Below are positions 40,865-50,401 of a stretch of 64,000 nucleotides of DNA, in pieces. Under the pieces are notes generated by a model. The model saw nothing but the letters and a program-made list of their open reading frames with translations. It did not search any database and was not told where the DNA came from. Both the position numbers and the translations under genes were made by a program. Numbering within the stretch: the stretch's first letter is position 1; each line of letters begins with the position of its first letter. Source of the stretch: Gracilariopsis chorda (lineage: Eukaryota; Rhodophyta; Florideophyceae; Gracilariales; Gracilariaceae); the NCBI GenBank assembly GCA_003194525.1, contig NBIV01000210.1:1-64000 (forward strand), written 5' to 3'.

Positions 40865-41095
40865 TTGTTTAAATGGCTGGCATTGCATTCATGATGAGAG
40901 TGGCAGAAAGTAAGCGGCAAGCTTTGCTACTGCTGCTGCTACTGAATGTTTTAAATGGTAGGGAGGCGGTGCGCCCAATGGGCGTTTTGCATGCGCAAAC
41001 GGGGGCATACAATACGATTTTGTTGCGCAACGCCTCCATTCAATCAATAAAACCCCCCTCATACGCGTATAAATCATTATAGTGGAGAGATGTAT
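40865..41095. repeat. Hairpin-bearing repeat unit, copy 2
   Basis: Direct, diverged copy of 40370-40632, sharing ATGGTAGGGAGGCG, TTTTGCATGCGCAAACGGGG and GCAACGCCTCCATTCA. The stem (about 40962-41037) has several mismatches here. The spacing between copies is about 464 bp. Confidence 0.8.
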
Positions 41096-42320
41096 AGAAA
41101 TTATTACAGAGTAAGCCATAAATATAAGACCAAAACAGTTCCACTCACATTCGCGCCAAATTGGAACGATAGCAAATGGTCCAACGTTCCAAACTGCTTT
41201 CTAAACACCTTCTCCGTTCTCCCAGTTCTACTGGAGTGCTGTAGAAAAAGTCCATCATGCCTCTTCGACCCTCTTTTTCCGAAAAAGAGAAAGAAGCAAT
41301 TGTTGTTCTCAGCCAACAAAACAGGAAGCAAAAAAAAGATTGCTTCAATCATCAAGTGTCCCAAACTTGTTTTAAAACCCTTTCAAAAGACTTCAGAAAC
41401 ATACGGTACCAAAAACGGAAAGAGAGGCCGAAAAGACTGAAGTGCAATGCCTTCAGAGAGGGATTCTTGGTACTTGGTTGATTTCCCGAATGTTTCGGTA
41501 ATGTAGTCATTGCATGAACTACGACCACTAATAGTGGATTTGACACGTGAGACACGGAAGAGTCCATTGGCAGTTGGCCACAGTAGTGGGCATGAACCAC
41601 TAAAGTGGAGTAATTTAGTGAATTCTATTTATTATTTTTACACCCATTTCTGGGATGGTTAGTACTTAGTGCGCCGGCGGATTGCCGTCGCACCAGTACA
41701 CCTTCCCCAACAATGGACCCCAACCTGGGGAGTTGGCTATAAACCTCACCGCCTTTGCGTGTTCTCTACTCCTCTTTAGAGGGAAGCACCGTCGCATACG
41801 GGAAGTCTAACCCTTTTACCTACGTAAAGGAACGGAGTATTCAGGCTATTATTCCAACTGTCTTGGTCTTCGCCTTGTATAAGGTTTGTTTACCGGCACA
41901 TCCGTTAGTCTTCGTCACGAAACTCGTGACTCAGCTCCCTCCTTATTTTTCCCTTTACATGGTGGCTTTCCCGCTACCCACGGCTCGTGTTCGCGCGCGC
42001 CACTAACGTGGAACCCTCACCTCTCTAAAGGATAACCACCCCCATACATCACTTTTGCGGATACCCGATTCTTGCATCAACCTCCCTGCGCAAGTCGCGA
42101 CGGGTGGCATCGGCCTTACAACCCGACATAGTCGTGCCACTCCTGGGAGGGCTGTACCGAACTGGGCTCACCTCTAACGAGGAAAGATCCCGAACGTCTT
42201 TAGGTGCGCTCCCGCTTCCGGGCATTGCAATACAAACGCTCACTTCTGCGGATAAACGGAGGCTATGTTATGATAAAAGCAAACCAATCAGAGTGCTTTA
42301 GTGCTCAAGAAAATCTGCAA
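41096..42320. other. Unexplained block, partly GC-rich, without a supported gene
   Basis: From 41096 to 41640 there are short AT-rich inverted repeats (for example ACCACTAATAGTGG-like copies near 41521 and 41600). From about 41655 to 42250 composition changes sharply to about 50 percent GC. This part starts with a strong hairpin (GTGCG-C-CGGC...GCCG-T-CGCAC, 41670-41694) and contains an 83-codon plus-strand frame that I do not recognise. It ends just before the Tc1 remnant. Confidence 0.45.
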
Positions 42321-42329
42321 CTCTCCATA

Positions 42330-43010
42330 TTAATCTCTACTATTCGTTGTGCGTTGAAAGTAAACAACCAGTTTGTTCACTGGACATTAAAGCAAGTTTT
42401 ATTTCTTCCACCAGATAATAAAAGATTTTGTCGAGAATGGACTACAGAACACGTCACATAGAACGCTAAACAGTAGCGCAAAGTTAATTTTTCGGACGAA
42501 AAGAAGTTTAAGTTGGACGGTTGGGATGGCTTAGAATCATACTGGCAGGACTTTGGTTCAGGAGAGCGTTGTTCTTCTAAATAACACAAGGAAGGAGTTG
42601 CAATCATGGTTTGGGGCTGTTCTTCCTACTTTGGTAGAGATCCTTTGGTCGTTATGAATGGAAATAAGGACTCTAACAAGTATACGAGGCTAATCAATGA
42701 TCCTCTATTGGATTGGGCTGCTGTAACACACGGCGCATCTTGGGTGTTTCAGCAAGAAAACTATCCAATTCATGTTTCAAAGTACTCTAAAGACTGGTTT
42801 GCTTCAAAAAAAAATTTTTTATTGGACTGGCCTAGTCGTGCGCCGGATATGAATCTGACTAAAAACCTATGGTCTCTACTAGGGCGCCGTGTGTACTGCA
42901 ATGCATGCCCGTTTAGATCCTTGGTGGAGCAAGAACAACGAATTTTACTGAGTGGAATAAGCTTAGTGATGAGGTACTGCAAACGTATAGCGACAGCATG
43001 CAGCGTCACT
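42330..43010 (+). pseudogene. Tc1/mariner transposase remnant
   Basis: Translated in shifting plus-strand frames, this is a Tc1-type transposase. The order is: helix-turn-helix end (RFCREWTTEHVT), VNFSDEKKFKLDGWDG with the first catalytic Asp, MVWGCSSYFGRDPLVV, ASWVFQQENYPIHVS where the second Asp reads Glu, and LDWPSRAPDMNLTKNLWSLL where the last acidic residue (usually Glu in PIENLW) reads Lys. Stops and frameshifts lie at about 42460 and 42590. With two of three catalytic residues changed it is dead. I did not find convincing terminal inverted repeats; a short AACCAATCA/TGATTGGTT pair (42281 and 43104) may be chance. Confidence 0.82.
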
Positions 43011-44571
43011 GCATTGCTTTACTCACTGCCCGAGGTGTGAAAAAAAAGTATTGACTGCGTACTGTAGAATAAAATATGCAGCAATAAAGGTTTCCAATAC
43101 TTTTGATTGGTTAAAAGCACTGTTTTATTGATTGTTAGCCTATTGTAATGCTTTTTAGATCATTACGAGCATAGTTTGCTTGCTTTAGAGTGGGGGTTAG
43201 AGGAAATGGGGATTTCGCGTGAGGATTATGACTGGTGTGTTGTCCATGGCCGGTATTATATTTTCGACGTAGACTGTATTTGCCGGAGAGTGGATCGGAA
43301 ATATATTCGTAGCTCGAGAGTACCAGCACTGGCGTGCAATGCCAATAGATAGTAAATCAAAAAGGATTAATTGCAACGTGAGTACTGCCGCGATAGGCAC
43401 AAGAAATGCACCGCCTCGACTAAGGCAAGGTGGAAATAGATCATGATAAAAGCCTACGCAGGACAACAGCCCACCAGCAGCGGTAGAGAAGAACAATGGT
43501 GACAACTATTGCGTGACCAAAACCTTAAGTCTAGGGCAATATGGATACGAACGTATCCACTAAACATGTAGGCCAAAACCTTACATATAGTGCGTTGTTT
43601 GAGGCGAACTTGATAAATTGCCCGACCAGAACTTCGGGGTTCGGCGGGTGTTATTTAAGTGTGATAAATACGCCAACTGGTCTTGTAACAAGCCTAGGTA
43701 GTCAAGATACTCAAGATTTGCGTGTTTGCAAGAGATCAAGCTCCAATTTAATAGAGGGGATAAGGGAAATATTATTCTTGAAGGCAAGGAGGAGAATACA
43801 GCCCTAATACGGGGGAGTCACAAAAGAAAGAAAAACTGGTCTAGTCCGAGTGGTATTGGAGGCCGGCGAACTTTCGCTTTTATAAACAACTGTTCTACAT
43901 GCACATTTTTAAGGTCTGCATACTAAATCAAATAAAAACCCATAATAACCTGGCATAGGTCACATCCCTGCCAGGATGGACAAACTTGGCCAAACATATT
44001 ATAACTCTTAGGGTACGTCGGTGTTCTCGGAATGCTAGATAGAGGTGCTAGATCGCAAGTTTCTTAGGCAAAAGCTCAAAAATACTACGAAAATGATACA
44101 TTCTGCTAGTTTCTGGCGTTTGCCAAGTTAAAAAAAAAATTTTGGAATTCACACTTCCATATCTTACAGAGCCTTGCCTCACCTGCACTGCGCATCGCTA
44201 GTTTCAAGTTTGGAGCAAGTTCATTCTCCACTAAAAGCTAGATACAGATCTCAAAATGGCGCTGGCCGCTGCGCGGACAGCGCAATTTCGAGCACCCAAC
44301 CAAAACTAACATTTTTATTTCCATCTTTTGAATTTCAAACTTCATACTGTCCTAGTTTGACTTCCAACTCATCCTCAGGAACTCATCTTTGCAGCTCTCT
44401 CCGTTCTCAAATACCCGACGCACGGCACATCAGATTTCAATACCACCAATTCCGTCGTCCTAACAGCCTCAAAAATATTCCTAAACATCACTAGCCTTCT
44501 TCTTCATCTTCCCTCTTTCCATGCCTCCTCTTCAACCGACTCTGAACGTCCAATTCTTCTTCTTCATTCTT
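43011..44571. other. AT-rich stretch without a supported gene
   Basis: Scattered short frames only. A 102-codon hydrophobic frame on the minus strand (43197-43505) and an 88-codon plus-strand frame (43541-43807) show no known motif. Nothing repetitive enough to name. Confidence 0.5.
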
Positions 44572-45434
44572 CTACAACCTCTTTTTCACGACCACTCTAC
44601 CTCCAGGAGTAACCGGAGACCCACTCCCGACAGCACCTCCCACCCCACCTTCCCCTCCACCTCCATACATCTTGTTCCGCATATCCTCGAATAGATGCAC
44701 AGCCATGTCTACCAGGAAAAGCCGCTTCTCCAACTCCAAAATCCGTCCTCGCAACTCCTCATTCTCCTTCCACAGCCTCCCCAGCTCCTCTCCCACACAC
44801 GCCACAACCCCATCGACGTGCTGTTCTGCCTACACCTCAGCCTCTCTCAGCCTCCGGCGCAACTCAGCCACAGCACCCATCGGCACTCCTTCCTCCGACT
44901 CACTCAGAACCATCCCTCCCAACTCCACGACAACCTCCTCAATACACTCATCCAAACGCTCCTTAAGCCCTCCCCCAGCGCTCCTCAATAACTTCCCTCA
45001 CATCGCGGTATAACCCATCCATTCGTCTCCCTCCACCTCCCCAGTGTGACGAAATATTTTGTCTTAACGATAACCACCAAGTCCTCTCCAGGTCTCTGCG
45101 TAGAGGACAGGGGATGTTCGTGTAGTGAACGACAGAGTCTCGTCCCCAGCCCCCCAGCAACCCCCACACCGCGCAATTTCGCCTCTCCTATCTTCACCTT
45201 CGCATCAATAATCCCAACTCGTACGAACAGATTGACCTCCGCATCGCCCTTAAGCACCTGACCCGTATTGCCCCCAATTGATGGCTCAGGGTGGCTGGCA
45301 GTTCGGGTGGCGCCCGGGCTCTTCACATTGCTTCGCGTCGTCGGCGTGTCGATAACACGTCTTTTCGGCGAAACAGGCTTCCTCGGAGTCCGTTTCCGTG
45401 GTGGCGCGTTTATCTTATTCTCATTGGAATCCAT
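44572..45434 (-). pseudogene. Broken gene: basic N-terminus plus long coiled coil (left flank of methyltransferase-SET cluster)
   Basis: Starting at ATG 45434 on the minus strand, the product has a Lys/Arg/Pro-rich N-terminus (NAPPRKRTPRKPVSPKRRV), then a folded-looking stretch (GQVLKGDAEVNLFVRVGI). After frameshifts near 45020 and 44965 the frame continues as a charged coiled coil (LKERLDECIEEVVVELGGM, one stop at about 44832, then EELGRLWKENEELRGRILEL) and ends in a Gly-rich tail. Its sense strand is strongly purine-rich. In layout and composition it resembles the plus-strand gene at 49289-50368. It is divergent from the 45896-48991 genes, with a large hairpin in the spacer. Function unknown; nucleic-acid binding is plausible from the basic N-terminus. 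Confidence 0.5.
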
Positions 45435-45645
45435 GGCTGAGTACTTCAAAGGTCGCGCTTGCGTTTTCTTGGCACCCGCTGACGTCGAAAGCTACCCTGA
45501 TCATGTATGCCTGGTTCTAAAGAGATGGAAGTAAGCACTATATATCGTTTTCAAAACATTTCATGACATCCATTGTCGTCAACGTAGCATCCCTGCAATT
45601 TCCCTCCCATTTAATTGCATTGCAAAAAGAATTTAATAATTTTTT

Positions 45646-45793
45646 GGTCGAGGACCATGGTCCGAGGTGTTGTGGTGCTCCATCGCGAAGACGATGGAGC
45701 GCCAGGACGCGAAATTTCAATTAACATTCATGCCTGGTGCTCCATCGTGTTGGCGATGGAGCACCATGACACCTCGGACCACGGACCTCGACC
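45646..45793. repeat. 148-bp inverted repeat (two 61-bp arms) in a divergent spacer
   Basis: The left arm (45646-45706) starts GGTCGAGGACCATGGTCCGA and the right arm (45733-45793) is its reverse complement with about seven mismatches. The spacer is about 26 bp of AT-rich sequence. Each arm contains an inner palindrome (GCTCCATCG...CGATGGAGC), so the whole can form a branched cruciform. It lies between the starts of the minus-strand coiled-coil gene and the plus-strand genes of the methyltransferase-SET cluster. I see no clear target duplication around it. Confidence 0.85.
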
Positions 45794-45895
45794 CAAAACG
45801 AAGAGAAACATAATCCGAAGGAAACGGGTTCCTTCAGGATGCACGGAACCGGAGAAGAGCTTATTGATGCTTATCTTGTAGTTTGTGATGAATAA

Positions 45896-47062
45896 GAAGC
45901 GACAAGGCAAAATGTGGATGAGCCGAGAAGTTTGAAGCACACCGAATTTGTGCAGTTCGCGGTACAAAGTCGCAACGTTCATGACTCTGCCAAGAAAATG
46001 TTTCTCACTCTCATCGGACCGGATTACTTCTCGTGTTCGGACTCCGAGCTCCGTAATATGTCTCTCCGAGGCCCTCCACGTCAACTCTATCTTATGGCAA
46101 GAGTGGTGGACGTAAAGGACCGTGAAGAACACAGGCGTGTAAGGGAATTTTGGAAGGTTTATTGTAAAAGGGAAGGGCTTAAAGGAATTCCCCGTAACTT
46201 GTTGCTATCTGTCTTTTGCAAGTCCCTTGTTCTGGGAGCAACCAAGAAATGTTCCGCTTTCCACATGGATCCTTGCACCGATTTTGAAATAGTCATTGGG
46301 TTGTCTATGGTGCAACAGAATGCCGTGGATAAGAAAGGAAGTGGTAGGAAGAGGAAAAGGGGCATGGCAGCTAAGAAGTTCTCGAAAGTGAGTTTGTCAG
46401 ACAAGACCCAGAGTCAGAGAGTCGGGTATGGTGTGCAGCTGGTGATTAGGGCTTGGGACTGTTTGGCCCAATTCCTCGGGTTTCCCAACGTTGAGGCTAT
46501 GATCTTGCCTTACATTCGACTCGACTATATCAGTGTAGTCCTCACTGATATCGCACAACGCTCAATGGGCTTCCTACACAAAGATTGTTCCAAACAGTTT
46601 GTGGAGGAGAAGAACGTCACCACCGTAGAAGAAAACGTTACAAAATGGGCATGGAATCTGCCGGGCCCAGTGGATACAGCGCTTCGCCTTTGCGCCAAAG
46701 AATACCTTGGTGAACTTTCTAATGTGGTGGTAAGAGAGAAACTGTTCGACATCTCTGCTCCCAGCAAATGGGATGCCCTGAAAAGGTTCATCATCACGAG
46801 AACGAGACTTTTCCCTCTGCGGTTTGAGAACTTTAGTGAATCTCTTCTCACTACGGTTCAAGAGGCCATAAAAACTCTGAAGCTCATTTCATTGCATGGA
46901 AGCAATGTCAAAGTACATCAAGCTGTGAAACCAGAGCCCGCAGAAGACGTTGACATCATTATGGAGCCGGTAGAAACTGGTACGGCTACTGGTGGGAACG
47001 AACGTGCTGAGCGTGTGGAAGGTGGTGATCAGGGTGAGTTAGAAGAAGTGGAAGAGATATAG
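45896..47062 (+). CDS. Unrecognised protein upstream of, and in frame with, the methyltransferase
   Basis: The frame is open from 45896 to a TAG at 47060-47062; the first in-frame ATG is only at 45998, so the true start may be in an upstream exon or lost. The product (about 355-388 aa) looks like a real folded protein: FYSCSDSEL-type surface then RQLYLMARVVDVKD, FWKVYCKREGLKGIPRNLLL, a basic loop (GSGRKRKRGMAAKKF), VGYGVQLVIRAWDCLAQFLG and FIITRTRLFPLRFENFSESL, ending in an acidic tail. I do not recognise a family. The TAG is followed at once by ATG of the methyltransferase frame with no frame change, so both parts may once have been a single protein now split by one nonsense codon, or be joined by readthrough. 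Confidence 0.5.
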   Translation, partial: EATRQNVDEPRSLKHTEFVQFAVQSRNVHDSAKKMFLTLIGPDYFSCSDSELRNMSLRGPPRQLYLMARVVDVKDREEHRRVREFWKVYCKREGLKGIPRNLLLSVFCKSLVLGATKKCSAFHMDPCTDFEIVIGLSMVQQNAVDKKGSGRKRKRGMAAKKFSKVSLSDKTQSQRVGYGVQLVIRAWDCLAQFLGFPNVEAMILPYIRLDYISVVLTDIAQRSMGFLHKDCSKQFVEEKNVTTVEENVTKWAWNLPGPVDTALRLCAKEYLGELSNVVVREKLFDISAPSKWDALKRFIITRTRLFPLRFENFSESLLTTVQEAIKTLKLISLHGSNVKVHQAVKPEPAEDVDIIMEPVETGTATGGNERAERVEGGDQGELEEVEEI

Positions 47063-48991
47063 ATGGTAGAGGATGCGGAAAGTGGTACTGCGGAACGTGG
47101 TACTGCACCAAAGGCCACTGAAGGACTGCAGACAACAGCTTTGTCGCAGAACTTATCGTATGATGTCGAAGGCACGGGGATTCGTGCACCACCGTACCCT
47201 ACGACTTTGGATGATGTGATAGCTTACAAGTATTGTGAGAAGGAGATGTCCCGCAACTTCCGTCTCCACAACTGCAAGTTCCAAAATCTCATCGAAGTTG
47301 ACGACAACAAATCTGGCGAAAGCGAGGTATCTATTGACGGAAGGGTACAGTTCCTGCTTTCCGATCCGCCATATGGGACTCGTTCTGAGCGTCGTTTAGA
47401 TAACAGCGAACACGATATTCTGACAGAGAAGGGCATGAGCAGGTCAGCGAGGAGGTTGTCAATGCTTTTACGTCCTGGTGGACATATTATTCAGTTCTGC
47501 TCATGGGATCAGGTACCGTTGTCGCGGGATGTGCTACGGAAAGTTACCTACAAGGATGACTCTGATACGAAGCGTTACTCCTTTGTCGTCGACGAACAAC
47601 CCCTCCATTTCGTACGGTCTTTAGGTAATACGACGGGTAACGTTGGGAGAAGAAGTTGCCGGTTGCACCAGACGACAGAATACGCTGTACATGCTGTTCG
47701 TTCTGAGCTCCTTATGCACAACAGCACAGGATGTTCAACTATGATAACTTCAATTATGTTGCTTCACGATACGCAGCTTATCATGCAATCATGGATCAGG
47801 TGCCGCCGATGTCAAATAGTGAGATGCTCATGTGGTCCGTGAAAACCCTGGATGAGAAGTATACGTGGAAGAGGGTGCGACTGGAACAGAAGTATAGGGC
47901 ACTGTTGAAAGAGCTGATTTGCAGGTTCAGTCAGCCAGGAGACCTCGTGGTGGACATGTTTGCCGGAACGTTCTTGACAGCGATGGCGTGCATAGAACTG
48001 CCCAAGCATCGGAAGTTTGTGGGGTGTGAACCGGACAAAGCTTGCTTTGAACACGCCAGGCATGCCGCTATTGTTCGCTTCGCTTCCATAATACGGGAAG
48101 GACACACGGGTATTGAGAAGAGCCAGGAGCTTCGAAAGATGGCCCATTGTGTTTCCTCTGAATTCCCAATGGGAAGAAGCAGGCACACCGTGCTATGGAG
48201 GGCTGTCGACGGATTTCCAGCGTACCAAGTTCTTCCACCACACCTTGTCGACATTCTCTCCACTTTGTGGCAAAATGAAATTCTAGGGAAGTTGGGAAGG
48301 AGGAAATCTATGGATGGATTGCCGAGGGAGCTGCAGGGAAGAATGAATCTGGAGAACATGAAGTCTCTATTGGCAATGCATGCTGTGCAATATGGGTTGC
48401 GAGTGGGCAAGTCTACTATTTGTCACGAAAACGCTGGTGTTGGAGTGTTTGCAACTCGTCAAATTGCTGCAGGCAAGGTAGTGTGCTATTTCTAAGGCAC
48501 GTTGGTTTATCATGACCTTTCGAATCGGAAAGAACTGCACAAGACCTACGGGGAGGGAGTCATGGGTGTGACAAAGGATCGAATCCGGAAGTATGCGGTG
48601 GATATAGAAGTATACGGTCAACAGTTCCAATCACTTCCGCATCGAAAACAGCTGACGAACTGGCATGGAAAACAAGCAAACCCCATTTTATGGGTGGTTC
48701 CTGCCCCATTTTTGTATTGTGGGGTATATCAACGATCCAAAGTACGTGGAAGGGGATAAACAGTTAGATGCCCTGGTGGATGGCCTCGTGAAAAAAAGGG
48801 AGGTTAATGTGCGAATGAAACGGACACCAAGAGTGGGACGAACAGCAGGGGGAATAACGGACTACAAACTTATTAAGATGGAGGCGACAGCCGAAATAGA
48901 GCAAGTAGAGGAACTCTTCGCCAGACACGGTGATCTTTATGACTGGCAAACCCGTTTGAATGTGGAGGATGGAACGATAGTCATTGATTAG
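47063..48991 (+). pseudogene. DNA amino-methyltransferase (DPPY) fused to a SET-like domain, decayed
   Basis: First part (47063-47700): QFLLSDPPYGTRSERRLD is methyltransferase motif IV, followed by LLRPGGHIIQFCSWDQ. After a frameshift between about 47700 and 47731 the frame continues NYDNFNYVASRYAAYHAIM and LLKELICRF, then motif I, GDLVVDMFAGTFLTAMACIE (about 47938), and FVGCEPDKACFEHA. The order IV then I is that of beta-class N6-adenine/N4-cytosine enzymes. About 120 residues later a SET-like domain starts (AGVGVFATRQIAAGKVVCYF, a TAA where Tyr is expected at 48493, then GTLVYHDL). A frameshift near 48665 leads to GYINDPKYVEGD, in the place of the usual Asn-His-Ser-Cys motif, and EIEQVEELFARHGDLYDW at the end. 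Enzymes that both methylate DNA and carry a SET domain are not familiar to me. This copy is inactive. Confidence 0.72.
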
Positions 48992-49288
48992 TTTGTTGTT
49001 ATAAACCTTTGTCCACAGCTTGGCTAAAGGGCGACGTTTATCATTTGAACAGATGTGTAGTCCTAACTTAGGAGAACATCAATTTTCAGTAAGGATAGAA
49101 GATACAAAGCGATATAGATGTGATACAGAAACGTCCATTTTCGGTACCACGGAGGATTGTACTCTCAAGATTTCACAAAAAACAAATATTTTTGTGCGCA
49201 TTCGTTGGCGAGATTTTCCCGGACAACACACGGCGTGCACCATCCCAGAGCGTCACTAGCCACTTGCGCAAGAGGTTTGACTCCAAGA

Positions 49289-50368
49289 ATGGCGCCGAAG
49301 GGAAAGAAGCGAGGCCCGGCAAGGGGTGGTGCGGCGAGTGCGCCTAAGACGCGGCGAAAGGCTATGGAGGAACGAACCGCGAGTGGAACGAAAGCGAAAT
49401 CATGCGTTCCCAGGAGCGGATTATCGGGGAGGAGGTCAGGAGAAGGTGCTTCGAAGAGAGGGGGAAGAGGTGGGGCAAAGAACGTCGGATCCGAGCGCAC
49501 GACGAGTGAGCGCACGACGAGTGAGAATTTGAAGGCTGATGCCCATGCCCATGTAGCACGCGGGAGAGATTTGGTTCGGGGACAGCGATCTATGCCTGGG
49601 TCTGGTGGTGGGGTGGAGGGTAAAAAAGGGTCGGTTGCTAGGAGAAGGGAAGAGGTACCAGATCAGGGAGGGTTGAAAGCAAATTTGCGGGTCGAAGACC
49701 AAAATAAAGATGAAGAAATGCCGGAAAGAAAACAAATGGAAGAGGCAGTTGCGCTGAAGAGAGGCGGGGCCCCAAGGGGAAATCAATATGGAGAAGAGGT
49801 AAGTGTCCCTCTGTTAGAGAGTGATAGGGACGAACAGGATCAAATTGTGAAGGGGAGATGGACGAGAGAGAGAATAAAGGAAGGAGTGGGACGCTCCTCT
49901 GATTTAAAGGTAACGCGAGAAGTGAAAGAAGTGGTCAGAGTGACGGATGGAATACAGGAAGCATTGAAAAGCGAAGAACGTACGAGCACACCGGTACGGG
50001 CACGAATGGTGCAAATGGCTCAAGACTTGGAAAGTGATAAAGGAAGCAGAACGCCGCGGACTCCGGAAGGAATGCGAGAGAGAAAACGAAGTGTTCATTG
50101 GTCGCCAAGTGAGCCTGCTGAGGAGCGACGGCTGCCTGTCAATATTTTGGGAGATGCAGGGAATGACGAAATCGGTGTGATGTGTCGATCTTCGTTAGTT
50201 GAGAGGGTCAATATGCTGAAGGCAGAACTCGGGCAGATCAAAGGGGACCAATGCAGCCTAAAGATGTCGCTGAAGCTGACGCAAGAGGAACTGAAGAGGA
50301 TGAGAGAGGAGATGAGCGAGAAGAATATGCTGATAGATAGCTTACGGGAAGGGATGAAGGGGAGATGA
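49289..50368 (+). CDS. Basic, low-complexity protein with C-terminal coiled coil (359 aa)
   Basis: From ATG 49289 (MAPKGKKRGPARGGAASAPK) the first 130 residues are Lys/Arg/Gly/Ser-rich with a short tandem repeat (SERTTSERTTSE). A charged middle follows, then RKRSVHWSPSEPAEERRLPV, and the last 55 residues form a clear coiled coil (VERVNMLKAELGQIKGDQCS to EEMSEKNMLIDSLREGM). No enzyme motif. The sense strand is very purine-rich. The same frame continues past the TGA at 50366 into the next segment, so the stop may be a mutation in a longer protein. Possibly a nucleic-acid-binding or particle-forming protein of the same mobile element as the methyltransferase-SET gene; this is inference from position and composition. 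It resembles 44572-45434 in general layout. Confidence 0.55.
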   Translation: MAPKGKKRGPARGGAASAPKTRRKAMEERTASGTKAKSCVPRSGLSGRRSGEGASKRGGRGGAKNVGSERTTSERTTSENLKADAHAHVARGRDLVRGQRSMPGSGGGVEGKKGSVARRREEVPDQGGLKANLRVEDQNKDEEMPERKQMEEAVALKRGGAPRGNQYGEEVSVPLLESDRDEQDQIVKGRWTRERIKEGVGRSSDLKVTREVKEVVRVTDGIQEALKSEERTSTPVRARMVQMAQDLESDKGSRTPRTPEGMRERKRSVHWSPSEPAEERRLPVNILGDAGNDEIGVMCRSSLVERVNMLKAELGQIKGDQCSLKMSLKLTQEELKRMREEMSEKNMLIDSLREGMKGR

Positions 50369-50401
50369 GGGGAGAGAAAGGGATCTGAAGGTGAAAAGGA
50401 A

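Noticed and set aside
40370-41095. CRISPR array
   Set aside because: Only two diverged units of over 200 bp with no regular spacers, in a eukaryotic genome.
41640-41720. A 5S rRNA-like phrase (GGTTAGTACTT)
   Set aside because: Only about ten bases match the 3' part of 5S rRNA. The expected conserved 5' and middle regions are missing on both sides.
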